Source: Solen grandis (taxonomy: Eukaryota > Mollusca > Bivalvia > Adapedonta > Solenidae). Taken from it: a DNA stretch of 64,000 bases. Below are positions 21,960-33,483 of this stretch, one piece after another. The translations under genes and the position numbers were made by a program. A model generated the notes under the pieces. The model was not told the origin of the DNA and did no database searches. It saw nothing but the letters and a program-made list of their open reading frames with translations. Each line of letters begins with the position of its first letter. Position 1 is the stretch's first letter. Location: contig CM037795.1 in NCBI GenBank assembly GCA_021229015.1, forward strand, positions 12,681,193-12,745,192, given 5' to 3'.

Positions 21960-22220
21960 TACCCTAGCTCATATTACGAATAGAACCCTTGGTTCTTTTA
22001 CGTGCCCAATGTATAGCATCGATACACGGGAGACAAGTTCCTGGGTAGAACAGTACTGAGTACTCCGAGTTCCCATAGCAACCCCATTTTGCCGAGTGCC
22101 AGACAAGGGTGCATCTGACACCAATTTTAAACGTCCTTGGTTTGACGCAGTCACCGGAGAAAGTGCCCCGGCTGGGATTCGTACCCCAGACCTCCCTAAC
22201 GCAAAGCGATCACTCTACAC
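21960..22220 (-). mobile_element. tRNA-derived SINE (family D)
   Basis: On the minus strand a box B-like GGGTACGAATCCCAGCCGGGG sits near the right end, downstream of AGAGTGATCGCTTTGCGTTA. The body contains GGTTCTTTTACGTGCCCAAT and GCATCGATACACGGGAGACA (plus strand), a block I recognise from bivalve SINEs. It abuts a MITE copy starting at 22222. Confidence 0.7.
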
Positions 22221-22221
22221 T

Positions 22222-22430
22222 CTGACTCGAATTCCAACAATACGTAGTGCTCAGTAATATTTACTTTTTTTTTCGAAAAAAATATTTTTATAACTAATAT
22301 TATTTGGTTACAAATGTAATATTTAGGAATTCTTGCATTATTTTAGGCATTCTTATTAGAAGAACATGAATTATGAAATATGCATCAAGAATCACTCAGC
22401 CCTGAGTATGGTTTATAAAATTCAAGCCTA
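22222..22430. mobile_element. Foldback MITE of the 7636 family, degenerate copy
   Basis: The left end CTGACTCGAATTCCAACAAT... pairs with the right end ATAAAATTCAAGCCTA, with the internal CTCAGTAAT/ACTCAGCC pair corresponding to the TTAGCGCTAAG block of the 7636 copy. Confidence 0.6.
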
Positions 22431-23065
22431 AACATACAGCTCTTAGGGTAAATGTACGTTCGGTTTAAGCCCGACTAACGTTTACACTCTGGTATTTTCA
22501 AGTCTTCAGTAATCTTGTTAAATATATGATCGTACTATCTCATCCATAATTTCTGATGTTGTACAAACATATCAGGAGGTTTCTCTTTTTAGATATTAAA
22601 AAGCCAGACTTAGCATTTTTAACGCTAAAATATCAATTTATCCAGCAATCTTTAAACAACTTTAAAGCAATATGAATGGTCATACTCATTTTTTTTTAGT
22701 ATCTCGGATATTATATCAGAACTGGAGTAATGGGTCGTGGAATCTAAGAAACATACACATTTTATTTTACAATCTAGCGTCCGTACTTTCGAAACAATTA
22801 TGGTCAAGTTTCGAAGAAACATAATCACTAAAATGTATTAGTCAAGCATACATGCGGCTAAAATGATTACAAGTGTACCTAAAAATATTTTTAAACTTGG
22901 GTGTCCAATGAATACTTGTATTTCGTTCAGGATTTGAAAAATGAACCGTGAGATCTTTAAATGGACAAAAATTAATTTTATCCAATTATGGTCGGGGCTA
23001 GATGCAATGTTTTGTTAGCTCAAAATATAAATGTACTCAGCGACACTGACCCTGAACGATTAGCA

Positions 23066-23203
23066 TCGTGTGATCTTCAATGTGTGAACGTCAATCGTGT
23101 GAATCTGTCAATCATATGAATCTGTCAATCGTGTGATTGTCAATGTGGTCTGTCCATCATGTGAATGTCATCGTGTGAATTCATGTGTGAATCTGTCAAT
23201 TAA
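23066..23203. repeat. Degenerate tandem repeat, about 17-19 bp unit
   Basis: Repeated variants of GTGTGAATCTGTCAATC: CGTGTGATCTTCAAT, GTGTGAACGTCAAT, CGTGTGAATCTGTCAAT, CATATGAATCTGTCAAT, CGTGTGATTGTCAAT and further drifted units. Confidence 0.8.
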
Positions 23204-23253
23204 GGAGCGTTCCTATGCGATGTCAAAGGCCTATGTGACAAACTGTAAATATG

Positions 23254-23348
23254 TTATCGTTTTCATTTTAAATTTTATGGATTTATCGCAGCGGTCCGCT
23301 TCGCGTCGCTTGCGATAAATTAAGTAAAATTTAAAATATAAACGATAA
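23254..23348. repeat. 95-bp inverted repeat (hairpin)
   Basis: Arms of about 40 bp, TTATCGTTTTCATTTTAAAT...GATTTATCGCAGCG against CGCTTGCGATAAAT...AATTTAAAATATAAACGATAA, surround a short GC-rich loop. Probably a small foldback element. Confidence 0.85.
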
Positions 23349-23837
23349 GTAATACACACAGCCTTAACAATGTTACCAAGTGATTGTTTTGAACAATGCC
23401 AGTCTATTATGCTAGAATGTATCACCTTTACGTTATTGATATCTACAATGTCAATTTTTTTGTTGATCTTTTAATGTCCGAGTTTGTAAATCGATAACAA
23501 TATGGATGAAATATGCTACATTTTTTTAAATACTGTTCACATTCTAAATTGAGTTGAAAAAAGGAAGATTCAAAATCCTTTTTTTTTTTTATATCAGAGG
23601 TCACATTGACCTTATTTTTATACTGCCTACTGAATGCCGCAATGAGTCTTATTTTTAAATCGTTTGGAACTCCGCAGACGTGTATAAGGTAGCACTCTAT
23701 GTAAAATGCCACACATGGTATACGAACATTAATCCGTGACATATGTACGACAAAAACTGTATTTCAATTCTGTTCATCAATAATATGATAAAAGACATAT
23801 AGATATTAGGATTCTAGTTTCATAAAGTCAGAAAGTA

Positions 23838-24019
23838 CAGTCAACCTGCTTTAAACGGTCAGTTAAGGGTACAAGGAAAAGTGACCGCTTAGCAAAGGCG
23901 GCCGCTACATGAAGGTAAAATATGAATTTGTTGTTGTTTTTAAGTTTGTAATATTAAAATTGACCGCTAATTACAGGTTGGTCGCTTAATACAGATGACC
24001 GCTAATACAGGTTCAACTA
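23838..24019 (+). mobile_element. MITE (CAGTCAAMCCTG family), copy 1
   Basis: Starts CAGTCAACCTGC after TA and ends ACAGGTTCAACTA before TA. The interior holds repeated GACCGCTTA / GACCGCTAATACAGGTT words, about 18 bp apart. Related copies at 26044 and 58394 have the same orientation. TA flanks suggest mariner-type transposition. Confidence 0.75.
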
Positions 24020-25171
24020 TATATCCCTAAGTAATACTGAAAAAAATGAATTTGAACTTAATTTTATATCGACACGTATCAATCTCGATAGCGATTAGAT
24101 CATTATTGGCGTAGGAAACCGATGTACATAGAAACAAGTCTAATGTATGTAACCTTTCATAATCGAGACTGCGCATCCAGCTCGGAACACATGTATCAAA
24201 AGCAAGTTGCATTAGCACAATGTTATCTATAGATTCCATTGAAAATGCGGTTTAGAAACAACGCCAAACAATTTGGTGTTGGTACAATGTAACAAATCTA
24301 TTAAGTAAATTATTTAAATGACTATAATGTGTTCAGATGTACATTTCTGAACATCACTTATTACTCCTAACGTAAACGCTATTTGCGATGACTAAGCATT
24401 AAACGATGTGTTTACATTTTTGCAATTACATTTCTCAAAAGCAAAGTTTTCTCTATTCCTTTCTCTTATCACACGAAATGATAGTGCACGGCGACCCCTT
24501 AGAAATTACAAGATCGCCAGGTTTACCTCGAAATATTAAAACGCTTTCATGTCTAAAGTTGATCCTTTGATCTGCTTGAAGTATTTTGTCAATATTGCTG
24601 TTCATATTTTCAGGCCGAATATTTGTCTTTAAATTTGAGCGATTTGAATAAATGTTTGTCGGTTTAGACAGTTTGATAAGTGTAGAGAGTAATGCAAAAT
24701 ATTGATATAATTGATGGTGCAACCGAGCCTTCAGTCCATATATTCAGTATTAATGGAATCTTCAGATGTGTTGCCCATTTGTCAATATGTCCTCTTGACT
24801 GTACATGTGTTGTTTGTATAAGATGCATTTACACGTATCTGTTGCGATTGATTGCTTATATCTTCATTTTCTAATTAACTAAATACACTTCGTTCGTGTT
24901 AGTGGGAAGGAATGCATTAAAGCCATATCAAGATATGTCATTTCGGTGAGGATTCCCTTGTGTACTATTAGGTTGTCATTTTGTCTTTCGAAAGACATTG
25001 TTGCCAACTGATTCAACTCCTGTCAACTCCCCCAGGACGATTCTCTCGAAAATCGATTTTTAAGGAATAAGGTCAATGAAAATATATTTAGAATCATCTA
25101 CAGTATAACCATATTATAATCTTTCTAGTCCCTAGTATAAAGTAGTGTGTAACTGACACGAATAACATTGG

Positions 25172-25421
25172 GTACTCCGTGGCCGAGAGTGTAAAGTCGC
25201 TGACTTTAACACTTACTCAGCCCCTCACCGCGTGGGTTCGAATCCCGGCAGGGTCATTCGAATTTTCATGTGAGGAAGCGTTCCAGCTGGCTTGCGGTAG
25301 GTCGGTGGTTCAACCCGGATGCCTCCGTGCATTTGGGGTCTTCCTTCACCTGTTATTAGCTGGACGTCGCTTATATGACTGAAATACTGTCGAAGCGACG
25401 GTAAACTCAAATAGACAAGTT
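25172..25421 (+). mobile_element. Full-length tRNA-derived SINE (family A) with perfect 13-bp target duplication
   Basis: The head carries box A (GTGGCCGAGAGTGTAAAGTC) and a perfect box B (GGTTCGAATCC), followed by GGCAGGGTCATTCGAATTTT and the family A body to GAAGCGACGGTAAACTCAAA TAGACAAGTT. ACGAATAACATTG occurs at 25159-25171 and 25422-25434. This is the reference copy for the family in the window, about 250 bp, and its pol III promoter boxes look intact. Open frames across it are by-products. Confidence 0.93.
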
Positions 25422-26043
25422 ACGAATAACATTGCCGAAATCAAAATCAAAGGCGGTTTTTATTCAGCTGGAATATTTCATTTTAGCCAGTAATAAAGTC
25501 AACTGACCATTTATTGTATAAAAGAGTCTAGATATGACTGTTCAGTTACATTTAGAAAATCGTTAACTTTCTCTTTACATATAAGTGTATTCATCTGGCA
25601 TGATATGATGAAGATTTATTTTCATTAAATTTAAGCATCCAATGTTTTGGCAAATCAACATTACACTACACCTAGGGCCATTGACAAACGTGCTATTAGA
25701 ATCAAAATGACTTCAATGCCCTATTGCTCCGTGTGTGTTATATTAATGCTGGGCTAGGGAATATACGTCTGCATTTAATAGAAAGAGTAAAACTCTCAAT
25801 GATGAGTTTCTACTGATAGTTACACCCCAATGTATGATACTCGTTTATTTTATTTCGTTCTGATCAGACGGTACCGGTTATTCATTATAACTGCATAGTA
25901 CGGGAAAATATTGGGTGGGAATCATCCACATTGGCATTTGCAAACTATATATCTAGAATGACTGGCACGCGTGAATTTACGACTGATTAGCATGGTATTG
26001 AAATACATATAAATATGACACACCAATGATTCCAACATATATA

Positions 26044-26198
26044 CAGTCAAACCTGTCTTAAGCGGTCAGTTAAAAGGAAGGAGAAAAAGTGACCGTTCAA
26101 GAGAGATGGCCACTAAATGAAGTTTTGTAATATTAAAATTGACCGCTTATTTCAGGTTGGCCGCTTAATACAGGTGACCGCTAATACAGGTTCATCTG
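26044..26198 (+). mobile_element. MITE (CAGTCAAMCCTG family), copy 2
   Basis: CAGTCAAACCTGTCTTAAGC at the left and TAATACAGGTTCATCTG at the right, with TA immediately outside both ends. The right third is made of GACCGCTTATTTCAGGTTG, GCCGCTTAATACAGGT, GACCGCTAATACAGGTT, i.e. a three-fold subterminal repeat. Confidence 0.85.
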
Positions 26199-26445
26199 TA
26201 TATATATATTCGATTGCTTTATTGGATCATTTATTTAAAAGGATAACACGAAATACTGCATAAATTACATAGGGGTGTTAAACGAAGAACTTAGCATTCT
26301 CAGTGCAGAATGTGTATGTTGTTTGCACTGCAAAACCCGTCTCAATAATATAGCAACATTACTAGGTGCGTGCTCTTCATACACATATGTAAATATATCC
26401 CCATGACTAAAAAAGGTGTCAGGGTCGTTTTTTATTGTGCCCCTT

Positions 26446-26520
26446 ATGTGCCAATACTATCTGTCTCACGTGGACAGGTCTTTAAATAGCTGTAATACTG
26501 CCTGTAGGGCGTTCAAACAA
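26446..26520 (+). mobile_element. SINE family B, degenerate fragment
   Basis: TGTCTCACGTGGACAGG, AATAGCTGTAATACTGCCTG and AGGGCGTTCAAACAA align to TGTCTCAAGTAGACATCG, AATGACTGAAGCACTGTCGG and GGGACGTTAAACCCAACAAA of the 46-kb copy. Confidence 0.5.
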
Positions 26521-26929
26521 TGTTTACACGCAACAGGCATAATGTTGCGTTACAAAATGTCTGTGAAAGGATAAGTTAAATGTTATGAATGCAACCCAGA
26601 AAAATTCTAAAATAATAAAAAAAAAATATATAGATATAAAGAACTACTTATCAGTTGATTGTAAAAATATAAGTGCACGGATTTGTCGGAAATTATTTTC
26701 ATTAGAACTACATGTATGTAAATAAAACTTCATTTCATATATATATGTGTAGAAAAATAAAAGTTGTAGACATTAAGCACAATTCACAATATGACAAAAT
26801 GCAGATGTTAAGTTGCATTCATAATGCAGCCTTGCGCTGGTAACATAAAACACACGAGCCGTTTTGCAGCCGATTTCAAAAGTCATACCGAGTATTTATT
26901 TCTGCAGCAGCATATCCTAAATAAAAAAT

Positions 26930-27660
26930 AAATTTAACACTTTCTACGTGGAACGGAAGATAGCATGTTTGTGTGAGATATCTGCTTAATTTGACAAATC
27001 GCTGAAGAAGAGTACTGGTTTGCATAACAGTGGCAACCAGACTAGTCTCTTATGAAATCTCTTATGCATCATTAGCATTGGAACACCCTTACATAAACAA
27101 GTTCATGATTTCTGTAATGCACGCTTTCCTTATAAGCTCAATCGGAGAAAAAAAGCATTATGGGAGGTATAATATTGAGACAGGCTGGAAGCATCGCCAG
27201 GAAATCAATACGAATAAAATATGAAAGATTATGTACCATGTGAAATGAGCTGAACAATATTGCCTGTGGCAAAATATTTATATGTATGTAGCAACTGAAG
27301 TTGCAGAAAGTACTCACGTAGTCTCACGCACTGGAACATAAACACAATTATAAGCTTATAATATCTAATCAATAAAATGTGCAGGGCAAAAAATGTTTGC
27401 TGCAGAAATTGTATATTAGAGGATGTACTGGTGGGTTTCCCCTGAAAACAATGGCGACACCTCGGTCGAAGTTCACCATTACCGTCTGGTCACACGAATA
27501 CGATATGCCTCGGTGTGTCAGGGTCTGTCATGGTATCCTTTCCGATCTACACAATAGTTGGTGGCATTTTTACAATTGTAATGAAACAATGAATCAATTG
27601 GATAGTACATCTGCTCGTGTGTTCTTTGTCTGTTATATCTTGTGGAGATAAAGCCTGCAT
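26930..27660 (+). repeat. Dispersed repeat R3, copy 1
   Basis: Two blocks recur elsewhere. Block one (GACTAGTCTCTTATGAAATC, CAAGTTCATGATTTCTGTAA, TATAAGCTCAATCGG) matches 36880-37220 and, weakly, 31168-31420. Block two (GGTTTCCCCTGAAAACAATG, ATGCCTCGGTGTGTCAGGG, CTTTCCGATCT) matches 32250-32540. The 90-codon open frame at 27379-27651 falls within block two and is not conserved as a frame. Confidence 0.5.
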
Positions 27661-28863
27661 CTGTTTCTTAACATGTCACTAATACATTGCACATCTGGTA
27701 TTTTTGTGCTTATGTAAAATGACACTTCGTGTATCGCAGAACTACATTTTTGCACCAGAATAATTTTCCTTGCAAACCCAATGGTTTGACAGCTACTCCG
27801 ATAAAACAACTTTTGCAGATCAGCTACACCTAATTGCTCTTCTTTCTCAAAGGAAAACGTAAGACTCGATTTGCTGATAAAGCTTTTGAATTTATAAGTA
27901 TTTATGCTCTCGATATGGAAATATAAAGACGCATTACGTTCGTTTTATCATTACAGGAGAGGTTAAGAGAAGCTAGACATTTAAACACATATGAAAAATA
28001 GAAATTGAATGTTTAGACAAATAATGGGATGATATAACCTTCTAGTTTATATATGTACATACAATAGGGGTATTCATTGGTATAAAAGGGGTCAATTACC
28101 AGAACACATTTGTTTATTATCATATTTCTTAACATCACTATTTTTATTTTCTTAGTGTACAATGATATGTGGTTACGTGTATCTAGGCGATTTAAAATAA
28201 AAACAATTTGACTCACTCAATGCTTATCATGCATATATTATGTGGAGTTTCAATTTCATTTAAAATTTACTAGTATCATTTCAGAACTATTTGTAATGTA
28301 GGGTTATCTATAAATTATCATTTTTATGTTTGGTATCTTTGTAGCTATCTATGAAAAGAAGCTAGAAGCCGGTGTTTTCACATAAACACTTACATGATTT
28401 TAGACCGTTTTTTTTTTTAATACTTCACCTGCATTTACAATAAACTTCTTACGGATAGCTAACAACAAAAATGGATGTTTTTTCAAAATATCTTAACTTC
28501 TTTGGTTTTGCCAAATCAATTTTTATGTTGCGTTGATTACATAATTTTTAATTATAATTTATCATGGGATTTCCAATACCGCATATTCCATGCCCTCTGT
28601 CGAACAAGCTATACATACACCTGTTTGCTCGTTACCAAAATTATACAAAAGATAAATAAGTTTATATAGATATGTGTGTGTTTTATGCTCTTGTTTAGGC
28701 GTGTAGTATTCCTTACATATTTTAAATGAATAAATTACACATTATTAATGTGATTTATTCATCATTTTAGTTTAGAAGTTATTACGACACACAACGAACA
28801 CTAGCTTTGCAACGATGTCTAAGCGGGAAATTATTGTCAATGAAAATAAAAATGAATGAATTT

Positions 28864-28925
28864 GTGTGACGTAAGCCAGTGACGCGCTATACATGTGTGA
28901 CGTAAGCCAGTGACGCGCTATACAT
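28864..28925. repeat. Exact 31-bp tandem duplication
   Basis: GTGTGACGTAAGCCAGTGAC GCGCTATACAT occurs twice without a mismatch (28864-28894, 28895-28925). Each unit has a CRE-like TGACGTAA and a TGACGCG. Identity suggests a recent duplication. Confidence 0.95.
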
Positions 28926-29394
28926 GAAGTGCAGCATGTAACATGTCCTTGGCTAATTTAATAGATATATGGCCAATACAATTGTATTGTTCACTAACAT
29001 ATGTTTGGCCCTCACAGCAAAATGATATATTAGCAATAAGATCATTCGATGTTGAAAATCAATAAACCATTTCCAAATTACAAGCCACTTGACTTTCTCC
29101 TTTATTGTTTAATTTTATGCTTAACGCAACATTAAGATTTCAATTCAATTTGATATTTGAACTACAATTAATTAATTAATTAAAGAATAAACTATTTAAA
29201 CCTTTATCGTTGTTTTAGACAGTTTGATGTTTTGACTTTAAAATAATATTACTGATAGAAAAAAAAATTTTCCCATGTATATGTCAATATTTCTATTTGT
29301 AAAAAAAAATAAAAAAAATAAAATAAATAAAAATCGACATTTAAGCGGTTTGGAGTCAACCAGATATGAAAAGTTTATTTGATATAGTGTTAAA

Positions 29395-29600
29395 TCATTA
29401 ATTTCCGTTTGTCACTGATTTTCGTCGATTTCTTGGAGGGTTTTATCCACGAATATTCACCCCCAGGAAAACTTGTATCTTATATAGAGACCTCACGATT
29501 TATAGAACATAGATTCACGAATAACAGTACCCACGAAATTCCCTTTGGGACATAATCAACGTAATTATTGTCATCGAAAATTAATGATTTTACAGTCCAT
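29395..29600 (-). mobile_element. Diverged MITE of the 'CCACGAAATT' type, copy 1
   Basis: TTTCGTCGATTTCTTGG, TTTTATCCACGAATATTCAC, TAGATTCACGAATAACAGTA CCCACGAAATT and AATGATTTTACAGT form the phrase series of a MITE group that I recognise as widespread in bivalves. Related fragments are at 51905 and 60395. Ends are not defined well enough to claim a target site. Confidence 0.5.
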
Positions 29601-30527
29601 TATAATTAGTGACATAAGGTTAAGTAACATTATTATTTCTTATACGGTATTCTGAGTACATGCCAACTTATCAAATACTGTCTTAGTCTTCTCTATTTCC
29701 TAAGAAGGCAAAAAGGGGACATGGTGTTTTATCTTTTTTATTATCTCGTGGCCACGAGAAAAGAAAAAAGAAAAACACATGTCCCCTCGGGTGCTTCTGT
29801 AATTTTCAACCATAGTTCGTAGATATCTGTAAAAACGCCACCCACATAAATAGTAGTATATTCTTTAAAATGTATTCTATGTTAATGTCTCTTTCTTTTG
29901 ATGGCTATTTTGTTATTTTAGATTTATCATTTTGCCGAGAAATCCCCCTGTGAGTCGTTTTAGTAGACATTTTATTCTTATAAATCACATTGTGGCCAGT
30001 AGCATTAGTTTCTCTTAATGTCCCTAGATTTATCCTTCAAATAAACATATTATTTTTAATCTAGTCATTAATCAAAATGAATAACACATCACGCATAAAT
30101 TGATGAAAAATGTGAATATTTTTAAATGTCTGTTCATACTGGAACTGGCGTAAAAAGTCAAAACATGTACTTCTAGGATATGTCTTATAATATTTTGTGA
30201 CTGTAATTTCTCGACAATATTCGAATTCATTATTTTAATTCTCAGGTATAATGCCTACCAGATTTGAACAATTTTATTTGATATCTACGCTGTATTATGA
30301 AAGTTTGAAAGCAATAGGGAAAATATTCTTAGAGATATATCGGTGTCTTTGATTTATGTTACCGAACTAATTAAATTGATTTACACATTAACAGAGAAAT
30401 TATAAACGTTAGCGGACATGTGGTACATATGAATACACGTTAGTGATACTGTCCATCAGTTTATTAAATCTTAACTACATCTAGAGAAATTAATGTTTTT
30501 CCACATAATGATATTATTTTTATTATA

Positions 30528-30692
30528 AATTTTCGCCCGCTGGGCATAATAAAAAATAACGAAGAAATACAACAGCACTAAATTATTGCATTTTGACCAA
30601 AAACAATATTGATATTGTTTTTGGTCAAAATGCAGTACTGTAGTGCTGTTTTATTTCTTCATGATTTTTGATAAAGCCCTGTCGGCAAAAAT
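30528..30692. mobile_element. 165-bp perfect-centre foldback element
   Basis: The centre GCATTTTGACCAAAAACAAT ATTGATATTGTTTTTGGTCA AAATGC is an essentially loop-free palindrome. The pairing continues outward through GAAGAAATA...AGCACTA / TAGTGCTG...ATTTCTTC to TTTTCGCCCGCTGGGC against GCCCTGTCGGCAAAAA. Arms total about 80 bp. This is a MITE-like element with unknown superfamily. Confidence 0.85.
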
Positions 30693-31167
30693 TCATTAGG
30701 AGTTATTTATCTGTGTGTTTAAAATTGCTCCCCATATGGAGCTTTTACAGTGATAATATTGTATCTAACGGGTTATTCAAAATAACTGAATAGCTAAAGA
30801 AATATTTTTATCGAAAATTGACAATAGCATTTGCATAAACATTATTTAAGTTTTACATAGTTCGCTTCTGTAATGTTAAATAAAGAGTAAGACGGCTTAC
30901 TTGTTTGATGTTCAAATCAACAAGCTTTTCTGCAAAAAAGTATGCTGACTTAATAGTTTAATTAATATTGCAACCTCACTAAATGATAATAATCATGATT
31001 ACACGAAACTACCATGATCACTTACAATCAGATACAAAATTACAACGCATATATCGGGTTCTTAGCGATGCATTAACGCATTGCAAACAAAGTAAATTGT
31101 CGACTTCCAAAATAAAACATGATATAGAATGCTTTTGTGAGGAGTATGCTTTACCTTATCTTATCTC

Positions 31168-32540
31168 ATGAAACTGCTGGTATGCATACATACATACATG
31201 CCTAGTCTTTCATGCAATATCTTATACATCTTCAACAGTGCATGAAACTTATGTAAAATAGTTATTTCTGTAAAACACCTTTCTTTATAAGCCCATACCT
31301 TTGGGTATGTATAGATACAGACTGTAGGTGCAGTAAGAAAATTGATATGAATGAAATATGAAAGTTTATGTAATATGCAAAAATCTGCTGAATAAATTTA
31401 TTGGTATCCAAATAACTATATATACACACAACAAAAGAAAAACTACCATGATTCCTTTAAAATGAACATTTCGTGTCATTTTAAGCAATACATGTATATC
31501 TATCCCAAGATAACATACAGATTTTTGATAATATTTTTATATGAATAGCTGATTCAATTCATAAGATCAACAGGGTGTAGATCAATAGTCATAATTGAAA
31601 TTCACTATTTCCAAGAAATATTTAAAATTCGAAATGCACATATTTATTTTTCAGAATATTAAGTGCATGTAAATGCTTGAAAATACTGGAATATCGTACA
31701 TGTTATATCTAAAAATTAAGATTTTTTTCCCTTCGAAATCTCAAAATTAAGATTTAACCCTTTCCCTCATATAGACTCATTTTGACGCACTCAATAGGTA
31801 CCACATAAAGCCTGATCTGCAGAAAACCACACTTAAACCTTACCAAATTTAATTCCAAATTCCTCATTTCCAGACCACCGAGGAGCAGCGAACAGCATAA
31901 AACCCCGATCAGCCTGCGAGTTACTCGCAGGCTGATCTGGTTTTATGTTGTTCGCATAGGTCTTTTCATGGTTTCCTCTATGAGGGAAAGGGTTAAGATT
32001 TTGCGACTTTTCGTCAAATATAAATCGTGGCTGTGTAAAGGTATGTTCTGAAATTTCAAACTGTATTGACACGCATTACAGAAGTTAGGGCCAGTTCTGT
32101 TTTGCGATACATAAAAATATTTGTTTCTTCTCTGACTCAGTACACATATGTGTGAAGCAAGCCCGTCTTACTTAATTATAAAAGAATAATGCCTAAAGTA
32201 TATTTCCCTTACTTCATAAATTGGACTGTTAAACAGACGAACACCTTACCTTAAAAGATAAACGGGTTGTATTCCCTTGAAACCATTGACGACAATAGTA
32301 TGTTTGGCAAAGTCGGTATGTCTAAGTTTTCAACGACTGATGGTGCTATGATATGATTGTGTGTCGTGTCTGATGTTGTAGCCTCTCTTTCCAATCCGAC
32401 CCCTCACAATGACTGCGGAAGTTAAATAGTTGTGGTAAAACAATGGTGCAATGCTTTCTAGTCAGATGCATTTAACGGTTATATTTTCTGCTCGTAAAAA
32501 AATGGCAAGGAAGACAGGGAGAATCATTATGTTTCATGAT
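31168..32540 (+). repeat. Dispersed repeat R3, copy 2, split by a MITE
   Basis: The left part (TGAAACTGCTGGTATGCAT, TTTCTGTAAAACACCTTTC, TTTATAAGC, AATGAAATATGAAAGTTTAT) aligns with block one at 26930 and 36880. The right part (GGGTTGTATTCCCTTGAAAC, TGTGTGTCGTGTCTGATG, CTTTCCAATCC) aligns with block two at 27400. The TTAA-flanked MITE at 31758-31992 lies between them. Confidence 0.4.
31758..31992. mobile_element. TTAA-flanked MITE (piggyBac-like termini), copy 2
   Basis: 235 bp from CCCTTTCCCTCAT to ATGAGGGAAAGGG with TTAA at 31754-31757 and 31993-31996. Internal hairpin GATCAGCCTGCGAG / CTCGCAGGCTGATC flanked by GCGAACAGCATAAAACC / GGTTTTATGTTGTTCGC. About 90 percent similar by eye to the copy at 11294. 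Confidence 0.92.
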
Positions 32541-32649
32541 ATTTGAATTTCTGAATTTTACCAATTTTATATGGGAAATAAGCCTTGCAGTTTTATGTCA
32601 ATAAGTTTTTTCTGTCAAATTAATTTCACTTTCATGCCTCGTGGTTTAA

Positions 32650-32650
32650 A

Positions 32651-32683
<33 letters not shown>

Positions 32684-32684
32684 A
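32650..32684. repeat. (AC)n(AT)n microsatellite
   Basis: A run of AC units passes directly into AT units. Confidence 0.95.
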
Positions 32685-33483
32685 TAATTCCAGTTGTATA
32701 TCGCTCGTTTTAGTAATTGCTCTTTTCCTATTAAAACAAAGAAGAAACACATAACCGTCTTAGTATATATTTATCGAACAGTGATATAGCTGTATGTTTG
32801 TCCTTAATATAAAGGTATCGATTTTGATGTTCATTGTATGTAAGGAAAAGAGAGATTGGGCGTTGACGTTTTAATATTTATATGAAGAAATTATTTGGTT
32901 TGACTACTACAGACGTTTAAGCGGGTTAACACTGACCTTAAGTTTTGTCTTTTTTAATTATCATTTATCTAAGTAAATAATAAATAGAACGTTAAAGGCG
33001 AATCTAAATTTTAATATTCATATGTTATAGACATTATTGAATTATAGATGCCAAATTTTGAGAGTCTTAAAATCCACATTTTATTGTTTTTGTCATGGAT
33101 GGCAACAAGTACTTTGATATTTGAACATTAAACAAATTTTCGTTTATTCGGATCAAATTGAGGACATAAAATTAAAGATACTATTTACTTCGAAATGCAT
33201 ACAGGAGACAAATTGACATGTTTTCAGTGCCCTGTCTGTGTTTGTACACTTTATATATTTCATCCCCAGCGATTTCCAAACGATGTCACCTCGTATGAAG
33301 GAAACGGTATAGAACACTACCACTACTTATGATACAGAAAAAAGAAATCATGCAAAAATGAAATACAGTTATATGAATAAAATAATATCCTTTGAAATCA
33401 TTATTTCAAATAATCTTATCAATCGAAAATTCCAATCCATTAATACTACTCGAAAAATCGAAGTGAGTGCTAATATTCCTATA

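Noticed and set aside
25172..25260. tRNA gene from intact box A and box B
   Set aside because: The sequence continues into the SINE family A body and is bracketed by a 13-bp target duplication; no paired acceptor stem was found.
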